Positions 20,419 to 29,425 are shown, counted from the stretch's first letter. The stretch: DNA of 64,000 bases from Lentibacillus saliphilus (GCF_019093865.1 NZ_JABJXD010000002.1:310001-374000), one strand, 5' to 3'. Made by a program: numbers and translations. Notes: generated from the sequence alone by a model not told the origin.

Positions 20419-20453
20419 TTAATCAACTTAATTAGTTAGTTTAATTAAGTTAA
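20419..20453 (+). promoter_or_regulatory. Operator with perfect 10-bp inverted repeat (site D)
   Basis: AACTTAATTA (20425-20434) and TAATTAAGTT (20442-20451) are perfect complements around GTTAGTT. The element covers the expected transcription start. Parts recur at the galK and lacZ promoters. The geometry fits a dimeric ROK/XylR-type repressor. Confidence 0.6.
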
Positions 20454-20457
20454 AGTT

Positions 20458-20471
20458 TGAAAGCGTTGTCT
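20458..20471 (+). promoter_or_regulatory. cre site
   Basis: TGAAAGCGTTGTCT matches the CcpA consensus at 13 of 14 positions and directly follows operator site D, so CcpA and the specific repressor probably act together. Confidence 0.65.
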
Positions 20472-20572
20472 TTCAAGGGTTCTAACCATATTTAGGAAAG
20501 GATTGAGGACAAAGACCGCTTAAAAGCTGTATATAAAGCGTGCTTAGAGACAAATACGAGGAGGGTCTTACA

Positions 20573-22165
20573 ATGAAAATGAATAAACTATTAGTTACCT
20601 TCATGCTGCTCGCCTTAATTGGTTTACTTGCTGCATGTGGAGGCGATGATGATGCAGGTAAGCAAAAGGAACTCGATCAGGAAGCGTTAGACAATGTAAA
20701 TGATAGCGGTTTCCCAATCGTTAAAGAGGAAATGACACTTAAAATGTTTACAGCTAAATCAGATGTCAATGCACCGATCGATTGGAATGAACTACCTGTT
20801 TGGAATGAATATGAAGAAATGACCAATATTGATCTTGATTGGGTTGAACAGGTAACGATGGACAGTCTCGCTGAGAAGCGTAATCTTGCGATCGGTGGTG
20901 GCGGGCTACCAGATGCCTTCTTTGCTTCAACACTATCGAACTCTGATTTATTTAAATACGGCGAGCAAGGTATCTTTGTTCGTTTGAACGACTTAATTGA
21001 TGACTATGCACCAAATTTAAAAGCGATCATGGAGAATGACCCGAATATCGAGAAAGGGATGACGTTCCCGGATGGCAACATTTACTCGATGCCTGGTATA
21101 AGAGATAGCGACTTTTTATCAGTTAGAATTGGTGCACGTCCATGGATTGCCCAATCATGGCTTGATAAGCTTGATATGGATATGCCTGAGACGACGGATG
21201 AGTTTTATGACTTTTTAACAGCAGTAAAAGCAGCGGATGAAGATGTCATTCCATATAGCGGTGTGAATATGAATAACCTCATTTCATGGCTACGTGGTTC
21301 CTTTGGTTTAAACAATACAGGAGCCGACAACATTGATAAAGATCCTAACGGTGATGGATTACGTTTTATTCCAACATCAGATGAATACAGAGAAATGCTT
21401 GAGTACGTACGTAAGTTATATGAGGAAGAGCTTATTGAACAAAATATTTTCTCAATTGAATGGGGCCAGTATATGGCGAATGCCGGTGAAGGCAAGTATG
21501 CCAGCACAGTATTTTATGATCCATCATTAACATTTGGTAGTGATGACTTTGTTAGTGTCTCTGCTCTAAAGGGACCAAATGGTGATCAGCTTTATACAGG
21601 TGTTTTACCACCACTATTTAACAATGGACAATTTGTTGTGACAAGTGAAAACCCGAATCCTGCAGCAACAGTGAGATGGATGGACCACTTCTATAGTGAT
21701 GAAGGTGCCAGACTAATGTATATGGGCATCGAAGGCGAATCCTATATAGAAGATAACGGTGAGTATAAGTATGTCGATGAAATCGAGAATGCAGAGCATA
21801 GAGAGCAGAAGATGTCTGAATATGTGCCATGGGTAGGGGTTAACCCTCCAGGTCTTGTTACATCAGACTACTTTAGTGGATCAGAAGCATCAGAAGCATC
21901 TGTAGAGGCAGCAGAAAAAATTAAGCCTTATGTTCCAAACGAAATTTGGTCCAAATTCACATACACAAAAGATGAAAACAAATTTATGAACTCAACAGGA
22001 ACCGATATTGAAAAGTATGTTGGTGAAATGCGTGACAAATTTATTTCTGGCTCTGAATCTCTTGATGATGCCGGTTGGGAAAACTATGTAAAAACCATTG
22101 AAAATATGGGACTTGAAGAATATATGAACGTACAGACAGAAGCTTACGAGCGATACAGCAACTAA
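20573..22165 (+). CDS. Extracellular solute-binding lipoprotein (LplA-like), no adjacent permease
   Basis: This is an ABC-importer binding lipoprotein of about 530 residues. The ATG at 20573 is preceded at 7 nt by GAGGAGGG; the longer frame from GTG 20540 has no such signal. MKMNKLLVTFMLLALIGLLAAC is a signal peptide with lipobox LAAC. The body is the large family used with LplB/YtcP-type permeases, paralogous to the protein at 1-1213. Control is elaborate (consensus promoter, operator D, cre). The next genes encode a hexosaminidase and an exporter rather than permeases, so the membrane and ATPase subunits must come from elsewhere. It probably captures the sulfated or galactose-containing oligosaccharides processed by the flanking enzymes (inference). 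Confidence 0.9.
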   Translation: MKMNKLLVTFMLLALIGLLAACGGDDDAGKQKELDQEALDNVNDSGFPIVKEEMTLKMFTAKSDVNAPIDWNELPVWNEYEEMTNIDLDWVEQVTMDSLAEKRNLAIGGGGLPDAFFASTLSNSDLFKYGEQGIFVRLNDLIDDYAPNLKAIMENDPNIEKGMTFPDGNIYSMPGIRDSDFLSVRIGARPWIAQSWLDKLDMDMPETTDEFYDFLTAVKAADEDVIPYSGVNMNNLISWLRGSFGLNNTGADNIDKDPNGDGLRFIPTSDEYREMLEYVRKLYEEELIEQNIFSIEWGQYMANAGEGKYASTVFYDPSLTFGSDDFVSVSALKGPNGDQLYTGVLPPLFNNGQFVVTSENPNPAATVRWMDHFYSDEGARLMYMGIEGESYIEDNGEYKYVDEIENAEHREQKMSEYVPWVGVNPPGLVTSDYFSGSEASEASVEAAEKIKPYVPNEIWSKFTYTKDENKFMNSTGTDIEKYVGEMRDKFISGSESLDDAGWENYVKTIENMGLEEYMNVQTEAYERYSN

Positions 22166-22177
22166 GTAATTTAAGCT

Positions 22178-22382
22178 GAGGCTGGGACAAACAGAAACGG
22201 TTAACTTCAAAGACGAACATTGCACTACACGTGCTCCGGAAATGGATCGAAGAAAAGGTGGCAAGCCTATTGCGGCAAAAAGCTTTAATTGCGCACCTTT
22301 TGATCTGTTTTCACCGAGCGCATATTTATCGCACAGTTCGGATGTTACTTTGATGAACCACGTTTGTCTCGAGCCTCCTTTT
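22178..22382. repeat. MITE-like repeat with terminal inverted repeats (copy 3)
   Basis: The ends GAGGCTGGGACAAAC and GTTTGTCTCGAGCCTC are imperfect inverted repeats. CGAACATTGCACTACACGTGCTCCGGAAAT-like sequence after the left end corresponds, over two shorter blocks, to the full copy at 38368. No gene is encoded; it fills most of the gap between the binding protein and the GH20 gene. Confidence 0.6.
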
Positions 22383-22393
22383 ATAATCACATA

Positions 22394-22407
22394 CATAAGC
22401 GCTAACA
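22394..22407 (+). promoter_or_regulatory. Weak cre-like site before the GH20 gene
   Basis: CATAAGCGCTAACA matches the cre consensus at 12 of 14 positions, about 25 bp upstream of the start codon. Confidence 0.3.
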
Positions 22408-22431
22408 AAATATACTGGAAGGATGATCACC

Positions 22432-24723
22432 TTGACAGATGTTAATTCACAGGCAACGATCGCTTCACTTAATGAAATTGAGTCGCTAACCTATCATACT
22501 CAAACGATGAAGCTGCAAATTCCTGCCGCTCGCTTCGGTGTCATTGAGATAAAAGGGAGCAGCGCATTGCCGGTGATAGACCTTGATGGAAACGTATATG
22601 AGCCTTTGCACGACAAAGAGGTCAATATCACATTGCAGCTCACAAAAGATGGCAATCAGCATGAGATGAAGCAATTCCAAGTTTGTGTGACGGGGACATA
22701 TGACAATGGCGGAGAGAACACTAAGCCAAAGGTCATTCCAGAATTAGCAGAGTGGTATGGGCTTGATGGTGTTATGCCAATAAATGCTGCAACAAAAGTC
22801 GTTGTAAAAGATGATCAATGGCTTGAAGCAGCGCTCATGTTGATCGCCGACTTAAAGGACATCGGCATTCATCTGTCTATGGGAGATGCGTCAGAAAGGC
22901 GTGATTCCGATGTGATCATCTTTGATGCGGACCATGAGCATGGGTTACAAAAAGAAGGCTACAGCATTTCCATTGCTAACAATAAAGTGGTTATTTATGC
23001 AGCACATCATATCGGTGCTTTTTATGCCACACGATCCTTACATCAAATGCTCAAAAACAGCGCAGATCATTGTCTCCCGAATGGCTATGCCCGTGATTAT
23101 CCAAAATATCCAATAAGAGGATTTATGCTTGATGTCGGGCGTAAATTTACGAAGCTCGATCAAATTTATGATATGATTAAAACATTAAGCTACTACAAAA
23201 TGAATGATTTTCAAATTCATTTAAATGACAATGCTATTTTTTTAGAGCATTTTTCTGATGCAAAAGAGGCGTTAGAAAAGGCATATACTGGCTTCAGACT
23301 GGAATCAGACTTGGAAGGTCATGGTCATACGTTAACAGCTCAGGATGGCTTTTACACGAAAGCAGCATTTCGACAATTGATTACGGATGCACAAAAGCTT
23401 GGCATCACAATTGTACCGGAGTTTGATACCCCTGGACATGCCATGTCGTTTGTTAAAATCCGACCTGAATTGATGTATCAAGGCAGTATTGTGAATGGCA
23501 AGATTGATCAGGAAAGAGCCGCCATGTTAAATTTGGAGCATCCTGAAACCTTACCATTCATCAAATCGATGTACAACGAATTTCTTGATGGTGACGATCC
23601 TGTTATTGGCAATGTTCCCGTCCACATCGGCAGTGATGAATATTATGGTGATGCCGAGGTTTATCGTGCTTATGTGAATGATTTATTAGCATTTATACGA
23701 GACGATAAAAAGAGAACGGCTCGTGTATGGGGCAGCCTATCAATCAAAACCGGAACTACACCTGTAACATCAAAAGGCATTCAAATGGACGTTTGGAACA
23801 CGAATTGGGCAGACCCTAAGGAAATGCTTGATCAAGGCTTTGATATTATTAATATAGAAGACCATCAAGTATATATGGTACCTGGTGCTGATTATTATCA
23901 AGACTATCTTGATACAGAGGTTCTATTCCGAACGTATCAGCCGAACACATTTAATAACGGCTGTGTCATTCCAGAATCACACCCACAATTGTTAGGTGGT
24001 GCTTTTGCCTTGTGGAATGACCAAATAGACAAGCTGGAAAATGGCATTACATGCTACGACATGTTTGATCGTATATTTGACGCACTTCCAATTATTGCAC
24101 AGCGGAATTGGGGTACGGATTCAACTATGACATACGAGGCGTTTCGCGCATTAAGTAAAAGCTTGGCTTACGCACCGAATACGAATCCACGCTTTCAAGT
24201 CCCATCAAAAACAGCAACCATTGTGCATTATGATTTTCACAAAGGTCTAAACGATCTTAGTGGAAACGAATATGACGTCATACAAGCGCATCAGGCTACA
24301 CAAAAAAATGGCATGATGTTTAATGGCGAGGACGCTTTTTTAGAAACGCCGCTGACAGCTATCGGACCTGATGCCCAGTTGGATATTGAACTTGAATTAA
24401 CGGACGTTTATGACAAGCAAGTTCTTTTGGAAGCCGATGATGGTGGTATCATCTATGCCGTGAATGCTGATGGGTATATCGGTTATGAGTTTGAGGCAAA
24501 TACGTATTCATTTGATTATAAGCTGAAGCCGAATCAAAAGGTATTGTTAAGCTTTGTCACAACATTGCACCAAACGAAGCTCTTTGTAAATGATCAAGAG
24601 GTTAGGCTTACAGATGATACAATGAAGCCGTTCAACACACTTATTTTACCTCTGCAACGCATAGGAAGCTCACAAGACTCGCTTCATGGGACGATTTCGA
24701 TGCTTAAATTAACAGTCAAATAG
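22432..24723 (+). CDS. Beta-N-acetylhexosaminidase, GH20, with C-terminal LamG-like domain
   Basis: GH20 enzymes remove terminal beta-GlcNAc or beta-GalNAc by substrate-assisted catalysis. GGAAGG (22417-22422) directly abuts the ATG at 22423, so the TTG at 22432, 9 nt away, is the likelier start. Seen in order: an N-terminal GH20b-like domain with YSISIANNKVVIYA and GAFYATRSLHQML; the catalytic barrel with RGFMLDVGRKF, FDTPGHAMSF and the Asp-Glu pair in HIGSDEYY (D402-E403 from the TTG); and from about residue 600 a concanavalin/LamG-like domain (YDFHKGLNDLSGNEYDV). There is no signal peptide, so it is intracellular. It fits stepwise trimming of imported glycans with the neighbouring galactosidase and sulfatase. 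Confidence 0.9.
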   Translation: MTDVNSQATIASLNEIESLTYHTQTMKLQIPAARFGVIEIKGSSALPVIDLDGNVYEPLHDKEVNITLQLTKDGNQHEMKQFQVCVTGTYDNGGENTKPKVIPELAEWYGLDGVMPINAATKVVVKDDQWLEAALMLIADLKDIGIHLSMGDASERRDSDVIIFDADHEHGLQKEGYSISIANNKVVIYAAHHIGAFYATRSLHQMLKNSADHCLPNGYARDYPKYPIRGFMLDVGRKFTKLDQIYDMIKTLSYYKMNDFQIHLNDNAIFLEHFSDAKEALEKAYTGFRLESDLEGHGHTLTAQDGFYTKAAFRQLITDAQKLGITIVPEFDTPGHAMSFVKIRPELMYQGSIVNGKIDQERAAMLNLEHPETLPFIKSMYNEFLDGDDPVIGNVPVHIGSDEYYGDAEVYRAYVNDLLAFIRDDKKRTARVWGSLSIKTGTTPVTSKGIQMDVWNTNWADPKEMLDQGFDIINIEDHQVYMVPGADYYQDYLDTEVLFRTYQPNTFNNGCVIPESHPQLLGGAFALWNDQIDKLENGITCYDMFDRIFDALPIIAQRNWGTDSTMTYEAFRALSKSLAYAPNTNPRFQVPSKTATIVHYDFHKGLNDLSGNEYDVIQAHQATQKNGMMFNGEDAFLETPLTAIGPDAQLDIELELTDVYDKQVLLEADDGGIIYAVNADGYIGYEFEANTYSFDYKLKPNQKVLLSFVTTLHQTKLFVNDQEVRLTDDTMKPFNTLILPLQRIGSSQDSLHGTISMLKLTVK

Positions 24724-24828
24724 CATTGTTTTAATTTCAACTGTTGCGCGCTGTTCGGTTTTCTTATATGAACGACGAAACAGAAACGGATATGCGCAAC
24801 AGATGATTTGCATATGAAACAGAACATT

Positions 24829-24867
24829 GAACAGCTTAATGTATCATGAGCTGTTCTTAAATTTTTT
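24829..24867 (+). terminator. Rho-independent terminator after the GH20 gene
   Basis: GAACAGCT (24829-24836) pairs with AGCTGTTC (24849-24856), followed by TTAAATTTTTT. A larger inverted repeat, CTGTTGCGC / GCGCAACAG, lies just upstream at 24741-24802. The hairpin covers the start of the longest reading frame of the next gene, arguing that translation there begins further downstream. Confidence 0.65.
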
Positions 24868-24868
24868 A

Positions 24869-25681
24869 ATGAACAAACAGCTTAGGAGGTCGGACATCAT
24901 TGCTTTACTATACTTAATTATCGGTTTAACGGCCTCTGTTTTCGGGGCGCTCGCCGGACTTGGCGGTGGCATCATTATTAAGCCTGTCCTCGATTTAATA
25001 GGACAGTATGATGTGGCAAGCGTTGGGATATTATCTGCTGCGACTGTATTTTCAATGTCGTGTGTATCTCTGTTTAATTCAACAAAACTAGACGTTAAAA
25101 TAAATGTAAAATCAAGCCTCGTCATTGCGGCTGGATCTATTATCGGCGGCGTTCTCGGAAAATGGTTATTTAACATACTCGTTCACGAAATTAATGCCCC
25201 TGATAAAGTCAAGCTCATTCAAGCGATTATGATTGGGCTTTTGATGGTCATCATTTACATGTTTGTAAAAAACAAACAAAATATCAAAACGTATCATTTA
25301 AGCAATGCATTCGTCATATTTGCAATCGGACTGTGCTTAGGTAATCTCGCCGCTTTTTTAGGGATTGGGGGCGGACCACTTAATGTGGCTATTTTAGCGT
25401 TTTGTTTTTCGATGAGTGCGAGGGAGTCCGCACTCAATTCGATCTTTATCATTTTCTTTTCTCAGCTGTCAGCACTAATTTTCACAGCATTTTCAACTGG
25501 GTTTTCCCAATTTGATTTGTCTATGCTTCCTTATATGATTATCGGTGGTGTGTCTGGTGGGTTAATTGGAAGTAAGCTTGCACGGAAAGTGAAAGACGCT
25601 CACGTAGAAAAGATATTTACAGTGGGGATTGTCCTCATTATTTTAATTAATGTTGCCAATGTCGTTGGGTATTTTTATTGA
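24869..25681 (+). CDS. TauE/SafE-family membrane transporter (probable sulfite/sulfate-type exporter)
   Basis: This is an integral membrane protein with about eight hydrophobic segments. The family repeats are visible as LAGLGGGIIIKPVL near the N-terminus and FLGIGGGPLNVAIL in the second half, a two-repeat TauE/SafE layout. The start is uncertain: ATG 24869 is the first usable codon after the terminator, but the only good ribosome binding site, AGGAGG at 24884-24889, points to ATC 24896 or ATT 24899. It lies between sulfatase-related genes and 35 bp before the formylglycine-generating enzyme, so a role in disposing of sulfate or sulfite freed by desulfation is plausible. The transported anion cannot be proved from sequence. 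Confidence 0.85.
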   Translation: MNKQLRRSDIIALLYLIIGLTASVFGALAGLGGGIIIKPVLDLIGQYDVASVGILSAATVFSMSCVSLFNSTKLDVKINVKSSLVIAAGSIIGGVLGKWLFNILVHEINAPDKVKLIQAIMIGLLMVIIYMFVKNKQNIKTYHLSNAFVIFAIGLCLGNLAAFLGIGGGPLNVAILAFCFSMSARESALNSIFIIFFSQLSALIFTAFSTGFSQFDLSMLPYMIIGGVSGGLIGSKLARKVKDAHVEKIFTVGIVLIILINVANVVGYFY

Positions 25682-25716
25682 TAAATAGATAAGGTTTATT
25701 TTAGAGGAGGGATCGT

Positions 25717-26688
25717 GTGAAAGGGCATCAACAAAAGGGGTGTTGTGCGGCGTCACGATCTGTTGCGGAGATGACAGACAAGAAGGAGCTTGTTCAGCCA
25801 AAAACGCAGCTTGATCAATCGGCTAATCACGTTCATCATAATATGGTTTATATACCTGGTGGCGATTTTTTGATGGGAACCAATGACAAGAGTGGCTTTC
25901 CGGCTGATGGAGAAGGACCGATTCGCAAAGTGACAGTCAAGCCATTTTATATGGATGTACATACTGTAACGAATCAACAGTTTCAAGCGTTTATTGAGGA
26001 TACAGGTTATGTTACAGAAGCTGAACAATTTGGGTGGTCATTTGTGTTTCATGTATTGATCGATCAAACGAATGCGCAATTTGTGCGTCAGCGTGTTCAG
26101 CAAACGCCATGGTGGCTCGTCGTTGAAGGGGCGACATGGGCACATCCTGAGGGACCTAACTCTTGTATCTCTGATCGGATGGATCACCCTGTTACTCATG
26201 TGTCTTGGCATGATGCCGATGCATACTGTCAATGGGCAGGTCTGCGTCTCCCGACAGAGGCTGAATGGGAATATGCAGCCCGTGGGGGACTTGAGCAAAA
26301 AACGTACGCATGGGGGGACGAACTAACGCCCAACGGTGAGCATTACTGTAATATTTGGCAAGGGCAATTTCCGACAACAAACACAGTTGCGGACGGTTAT
26401 GTAAGTACTGCACCAGCAAAGAGCTTTCCTGAAAATGGTTATGGTCTGTTCAATGTTGCTGGGAACGTCTGGGAATGGTGCTCTGATTGGTTTGCAACGA
26501 ACATTCATAAACGTGGCGGTCGAGAAAACCCAACTGGTCCGGTTTCTGGCACCTCACGTGTGATGCGCGGTGGCTCTTATTTATGCCATCATTCCTACTG
26601 CAATCGATACAGAGTAGCTGCCCGGACATCTAATACGCCAGATAGCTCAACAGGAAATATCGGCTTTCGATGTGTAAAAGATGTGTGA
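25717..26688 (+). CDS. Formylglycine-generating enzyme (oxygen-dependent sulfatase maturase)
   Basis: FGE/SUMF1-type enzymes use copper and oxygen to convert the sulfatase Cys to formylglycine. The 323-residue protein has the family layout: YIPGGDFLMGTND, PFYMDVHTVTNQQF, HPVTHVSWHDADAYCQWAGL, RLPTEAEWEYAARGG, NVWEWCSDWF and the C-terminal RVMRGGSYLCHHSYCNRYR. Its active-site cysteines are C290 and C295, five residues apart as in characterised FGEs. The start is GTG 25717 behind AGAGGAGGGATC. The N-terminal 35 residues are variable. With the radical-SAM maturase at 17337 it gives the locus one oxygen-dependent and one oxygen-independent way to activate the sulfatase at 18640. Confidence 0.93.
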   Translation: MKGHQQKGCCAASRSVAEMTDKKELVQPKTQLDQSANHVHHNMVYIPGGDFLMGTNDKSGFPADGEGPIRKVTVKPFYMDVHTVTNQQFQAFIEDTGYVTEAEQFGWSFVFHVLIDQTNAQFVRQRVQQTPWWLVVEGATWAHPEGPNSCISDRMDHPVTHVSWHDADAYCQWAGLRLPTEAEWEYAARGGLEQKTYAWGDELTPNGEHYCNIWQGQFPTTNTVADGYVSTAPAKSFPENGYGLFNVAGNVWEWCSDWFATNIHKRGGRENPTGPVSGTSRVMRGGSYLCHHSYCNRYRVAARTSNTPDSSTGNIGFRCVKDV

Positions 26689-26741
26689 CTGGCTCATGCT
26701 ATGTCTTAAAGATTTAAATAAAATAAAGTAAATCTATAAGC

Positions 26742-26785
26742 GTGTAAGAAATTCGTAGCATATACGGTTTTTTACACGTTTATTA
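26742..26785 (+). terminator. Weak terminator-like inverted repeat after the FGE gene
   Basis: CGTGTAA and TTACACG form a 7-bp stem over a loop of nearly 30 nt, followed by TTTATTAAAA. The loop is long, so this is only a candidate. Confidence 0.3.
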
Positions 26786-26846
26786 AAAGCCGGTTCCTGT
26801 TTATAAGAAGTACCTTAATTTTGTTTACGCCCTAACGTATCCATGC

Positions 26847-26903
26847 TATACTCGACTTATTAAAGTAAATATAAAAAGAGAGCTTGAATTAATTTAATTA
26901 TCG
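26847..26903 (+). promoter_or_regulatory. Candidate promoter and AT-rich operator (site E)
   Basis: TATACT (26847-26852) with TTTACG 18 bp upstream is a modest promoter. Further down, AATTAATTTAAT (26887-26898) equals the reverse complement of a 12-mer in site A at 1.48 kb. This lies 150-200 bp upstream of the ROK kinase start; the rest of the 358-bp gap shows no gene. Confidence 0.3.
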
Positions 26904-27046
26904 GTGTATGAAGATGGTTATATTTGGTTTTATGGAGAGGAATAATCATCTTTTAAAAATATGATTAATAAGTTGCGAGTGACCATATTGATGGTGTGGA
27001 AGAAAGTAGAATTTTAAAATACATTTTTAGAAAAGGAAGAGGCGCG

Positions 27047-27952
27047 ATGGTTTACGCAATAGGCATTGATATAGGTGGTACGAAAATTGCCATGGCCGTA
27101 GTCGATCAAACTGGCGCAGTAATAGACCAGAAGATCATCAAGACAGACATAACGGTTGAACCTGAGCAGGTGATGGAGCAGATTCATTCAGAGGTAAGTG
27201 GGTTGATTGCCAAGCATCCGGATAAGCCAATCAAAGGTATCGGCATCGGTGCACCAGGACCTTTAGACAGTCAGAAGGGCGAGATCACGTGCCCACCAAA
27301 TCTCCCGTTATGGAAAGATGTCCCAATCGTTCAGTTAGTAGAGGGTCATTTTGAAATGCCCGTTAAGCTAGAAAATGATGCGAACGCCGCAACAATTGCC
27401 GAAAAATGGATTGGTGCCGGACGGGATTTCAACCATTTTATTTACTTAACGGTTAGCACTGGTATTGGTGCTGGGGTAGTCGTTGAAGGCACGCTCCTTC
27501 GTGGGCAAAACGGCAATGCGGGTGATGTTGGTCACACCGTTGTTGACCCTTCATTTGGCACATGTGCATGTGGCCAAGAAGGCTGTCTGGAGGTTGTTGC
27601 ATCCGGTACAGCGATCGCGAAAAAGGGCTCAGAGATTATGGGCCAGACATTAACGACTGAAGACGTATTCAACCTATATCACGATGGACATCCACAAATT
27701 GTTGATTTAATTGACCGGGTCATGCAGCGTCTCGGCGCAGGCTGTGTTTCTTTAATTAATACGTTTGATACGGAAGCCATTGTTATTGGCGGGGGCGTTT
27801 CAAAAGTAGGTGCCCCATTATTCCAAGCACTGCAAGACTATGTTAAGAAATATGCGCTTAATCCGAAAGGACGTCAAACTAAAATCATACCAGCAAAGCT
27901 TGAGCAAAATCCCGGTGTCATTGGCGCAGCGGCGTTGATGTTTGACGTTTAA
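27047..27952 (+). CDS. ROK-family sugar kinase
   Basis: This is an ATP-dependent hexose kinase of about 302 residues from the ATG at 27047, which follows AGGAAGAGG; the longer frame from 26996 has no signal. AIGIDIGGTKIA binds phosphate, LENDANAATIAE holds the catalytic Asp, and GDVGHTVVDP with CACGQEGCLE forms the ROK zinc site. There is no DNA-binding domain, so it is an enzyme and not a repressor. It lies 116 bp upstream of the GH125 mannosidase, suggesting that it phosphorylates a sugar freed here (glucose, mannose or an N-acetylhexosamine); the sequence does not decide which. Confidence 0.9.
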   Translation: MVYAIGIDIGGTKIAMAVVDQTGAVIDQKIIKTDITVEPEQVMEQIHSEVSGLIAKHPDKPIKGIGIGAPGPLDSQKGEITCPPNLPLWKDVPIVQLVEGHFEMPVKLENDANAATIAEKWIGAGRDFNHFIYLTVSTGIGAGVVVEGTLLRGQNGNAGDVGHTVVDPSFGTCACGQEGCLEVVASGTAIAKKGSEIMGQTLTTEDVFNLYHDGHPQIVDLIDRVMQRLGAGCVSLINTFDTEAIVIGGGVSKVGAPLFQALQDYVKKYALNPKGRQTKIIPAKLEQNPGVIGAAALMFDV

Positions 27953-28068
27953 TGTCTTAGGCGATCTGGCGCATGTTGTCATGATGTGCAAGGTTAGCTT
28001 CTGTTCACAAACGATGGTTTAATTTAACAGCGTCATCATACATGATATATACAAAGGAGCCATGATTC

Positions 28069-29370
28069 ATGCAAAAGAACATACCTCAATCCATGCAAGC
28101 CTTGATTGAAAAGGTTGACACACATTTCCAACATGATGAAAAAATTAAAACGATGTTTAGAAATTGCTTATCAAACACATATGAAACGACATTACGCCCT
28201 CAAGATGACGGTACAACGTTTGTCATTACTGGTGATATTCCTGCCATGTGGCTCCGTGATTCCGCAGCTCAAGTTAGACCGTATCTCATGCTTGCGGAAA
28301 CAGACGCCGACATGGCCGACTTGGTACAAGGCGTCATTCAAAAACAATTTGAATACATTGTTCACGATCCGTATGCCAATGCATTTAACGAGACAGCTAA
28401 CGGCAACCGCTATCACGATGATATAACAGACATGACCCCGTTAATGTGGGAGCGCAAATATGAAGTCGATTCGCTCTGCTACCCCATTCAGCTCGCATAT
28501 TTATTTTGGAAGGCAACAGGTCGGACGACACATTTTAATGACACATTTAAAGAAGCTGTAGCTGCCATTCTTAAAACGTGGAAAATTGAGCAACATCATG
28601 CCACACAATCAACGTATCACTTCGTTCGGGAAGGCTGCCCAGCCCAGGATACATTATCTCACGACGGATACGGCGCACCGGTTGACTATACTGGCATGAC
28701 GTGGTCTGGCTTCCGTCCAAGTGATGATGCTTGCACATACGGATATTTAGTGCCGTCTAATATGTTTGCAGTTGTCGTGTTGAACGATTTGAGTGAAATC
28801 GCAACAGACATTTTAGCGGATGAGCAATTGGCGCAAGCAGCACGTGACTTGGCGAAAGAAATTGATCATGGCATTCAAACGTATGGTAAAGTCGAGCACC
28901 CTGAATTCGGAACAATCTATGCATATGAAACCGATGGCCTTGGCAACCACATTTTAATGGATGACGCAAACGTCCCAAGCCTATTGGCTATGCCGTATTT
29001 AGGCTACTGTGATGTCAATGATCCCGTGTATCAAAACACGCGACGCTTCGTTTTAAGTGAAGCCAACCCGTATTATTACAAAGGAAAAGTGGCGGCTGGC
29101 GTCGGTAGTCCCCACACACCTGAGCACTATATTTGGCATATCGCCTTAGCCATTCAAGGCATGACCGCAACGACCGAAGCCGAAAAAGCAGACATACTCG
29201 AAACATTCAAGGCAACCGATGCAGATACGAATTTCATGCACGAAGGCTTTCATGTCGATGACCCAGCTCAATTTACACGCCCATGGTTCTCGTGGGCAAA
29301 CTCGATGTTCAGTGAATTCGTCCTTAGCCAATGTGGTCTACAAGTGAAAGCAAGCCCTTTGTCTAAATAA
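28069..29370 (+). CDS. Exo-alpha-1,6-mannosidase, GH125
   Basis: GH125 enzymes are metal-independent inverting alpha-mannosidases that act on alpha-1,6-mannosides such as those in N-glycans. The 433-residue protein carries the conserved TGDIPAMWLRDSAAQVRPYL near residue 60, the NETANGNRYHDD segment, YEVDSLCYP, GFRPSDDACTYGYLVPSNMFA in the middle and TPEHYIWHIALAIQG toward the C-terminus. No signal peptide is present, so it is cytoplasmic. It follows the ROK kinase and is closed by a strong terminator. Together with the hexosaminidase, galactosidase and fucosidase it suggests breakdown of complex host-type or algal glycans. Confidence 0.92.
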   Translation: MQKNIPQSMQALIEKVDTHFQHDEKIKTMFRNCLSNTYETTLRPQDDGTTFVITGDIPAMWLRDSAAQVRPYLMLAETDADMADLVQGVIQKQFEYIVHDPYANAFNETANGNRYHDDITDMTPLMWERKYEVDSLCYPIQLAYLFWKATGRTTHFNDTFKEAVAAILKTWKIEQHHATQSTYHFVREGCPAQDTLSHDGYGAPVDYTGMTWSGFRPSDDACTYGYLVPSNMFAVVVLNDLSEIATDILADEQLAQAARDLAKEIDHGIQTYGKVEHPEFGTIYAYETDGLGNHILMDDANVPSLLAMPYLGYCDVNDPVYQNTRRFVLSEANPYYYKGKVAAGVGSPHTPEHYIWHIALAIQGMTATTEAEKADILETFKATDADTNFMHEGFHVDDPAQFTRPWFSWANSMFSEFVLSQCGLQVKASPLSK

Positions 29371-29374
29371 AATC

Positions 29375-29425
29375 AAAGCCAGAAGGAAGTGACCGAACAT
29401 TTGTCTACTTCCTTCTGGCTTTTTT
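29375..29425 (+). terminator. Strong terminator after the GH125 gene, prototype of a repeated hairpin
   Basis: AAAGCCAGAAGGAAGT (29375-29390) pairs with ACTTCCTTCTGGCTTT (29407-29422), continuing into a T-run. The AGAAGGAAGT/ACTTCCTTCT stem recurs at 29719 and five times between 44361 and 45526. Confidence 0.92.

Noticed and set aside
20540-20572. N-terminal extension of the binding protein from GTG 20540
   Set aside because: The extension would place a hydrophilic stretch before the signal peptide and would start upstream of the true ribosome binding site at 20558-20565.
22178-22432. A riboswitch or T-box leader for the GH20 gene
   Set aside because: The structured segment is better explained as a copy of the repeat seen at 38368, with matching ends, and occurs next to unrelated genes.
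27047-27952. A second ROK transcriptional repressor
   Set aside because: No winged-helix N-terminus; the protein begins directly at the phosphate-binding IGIDIGGTK loop, so it is a kinase. The same holds for 46726-47610 and 57875-58849.
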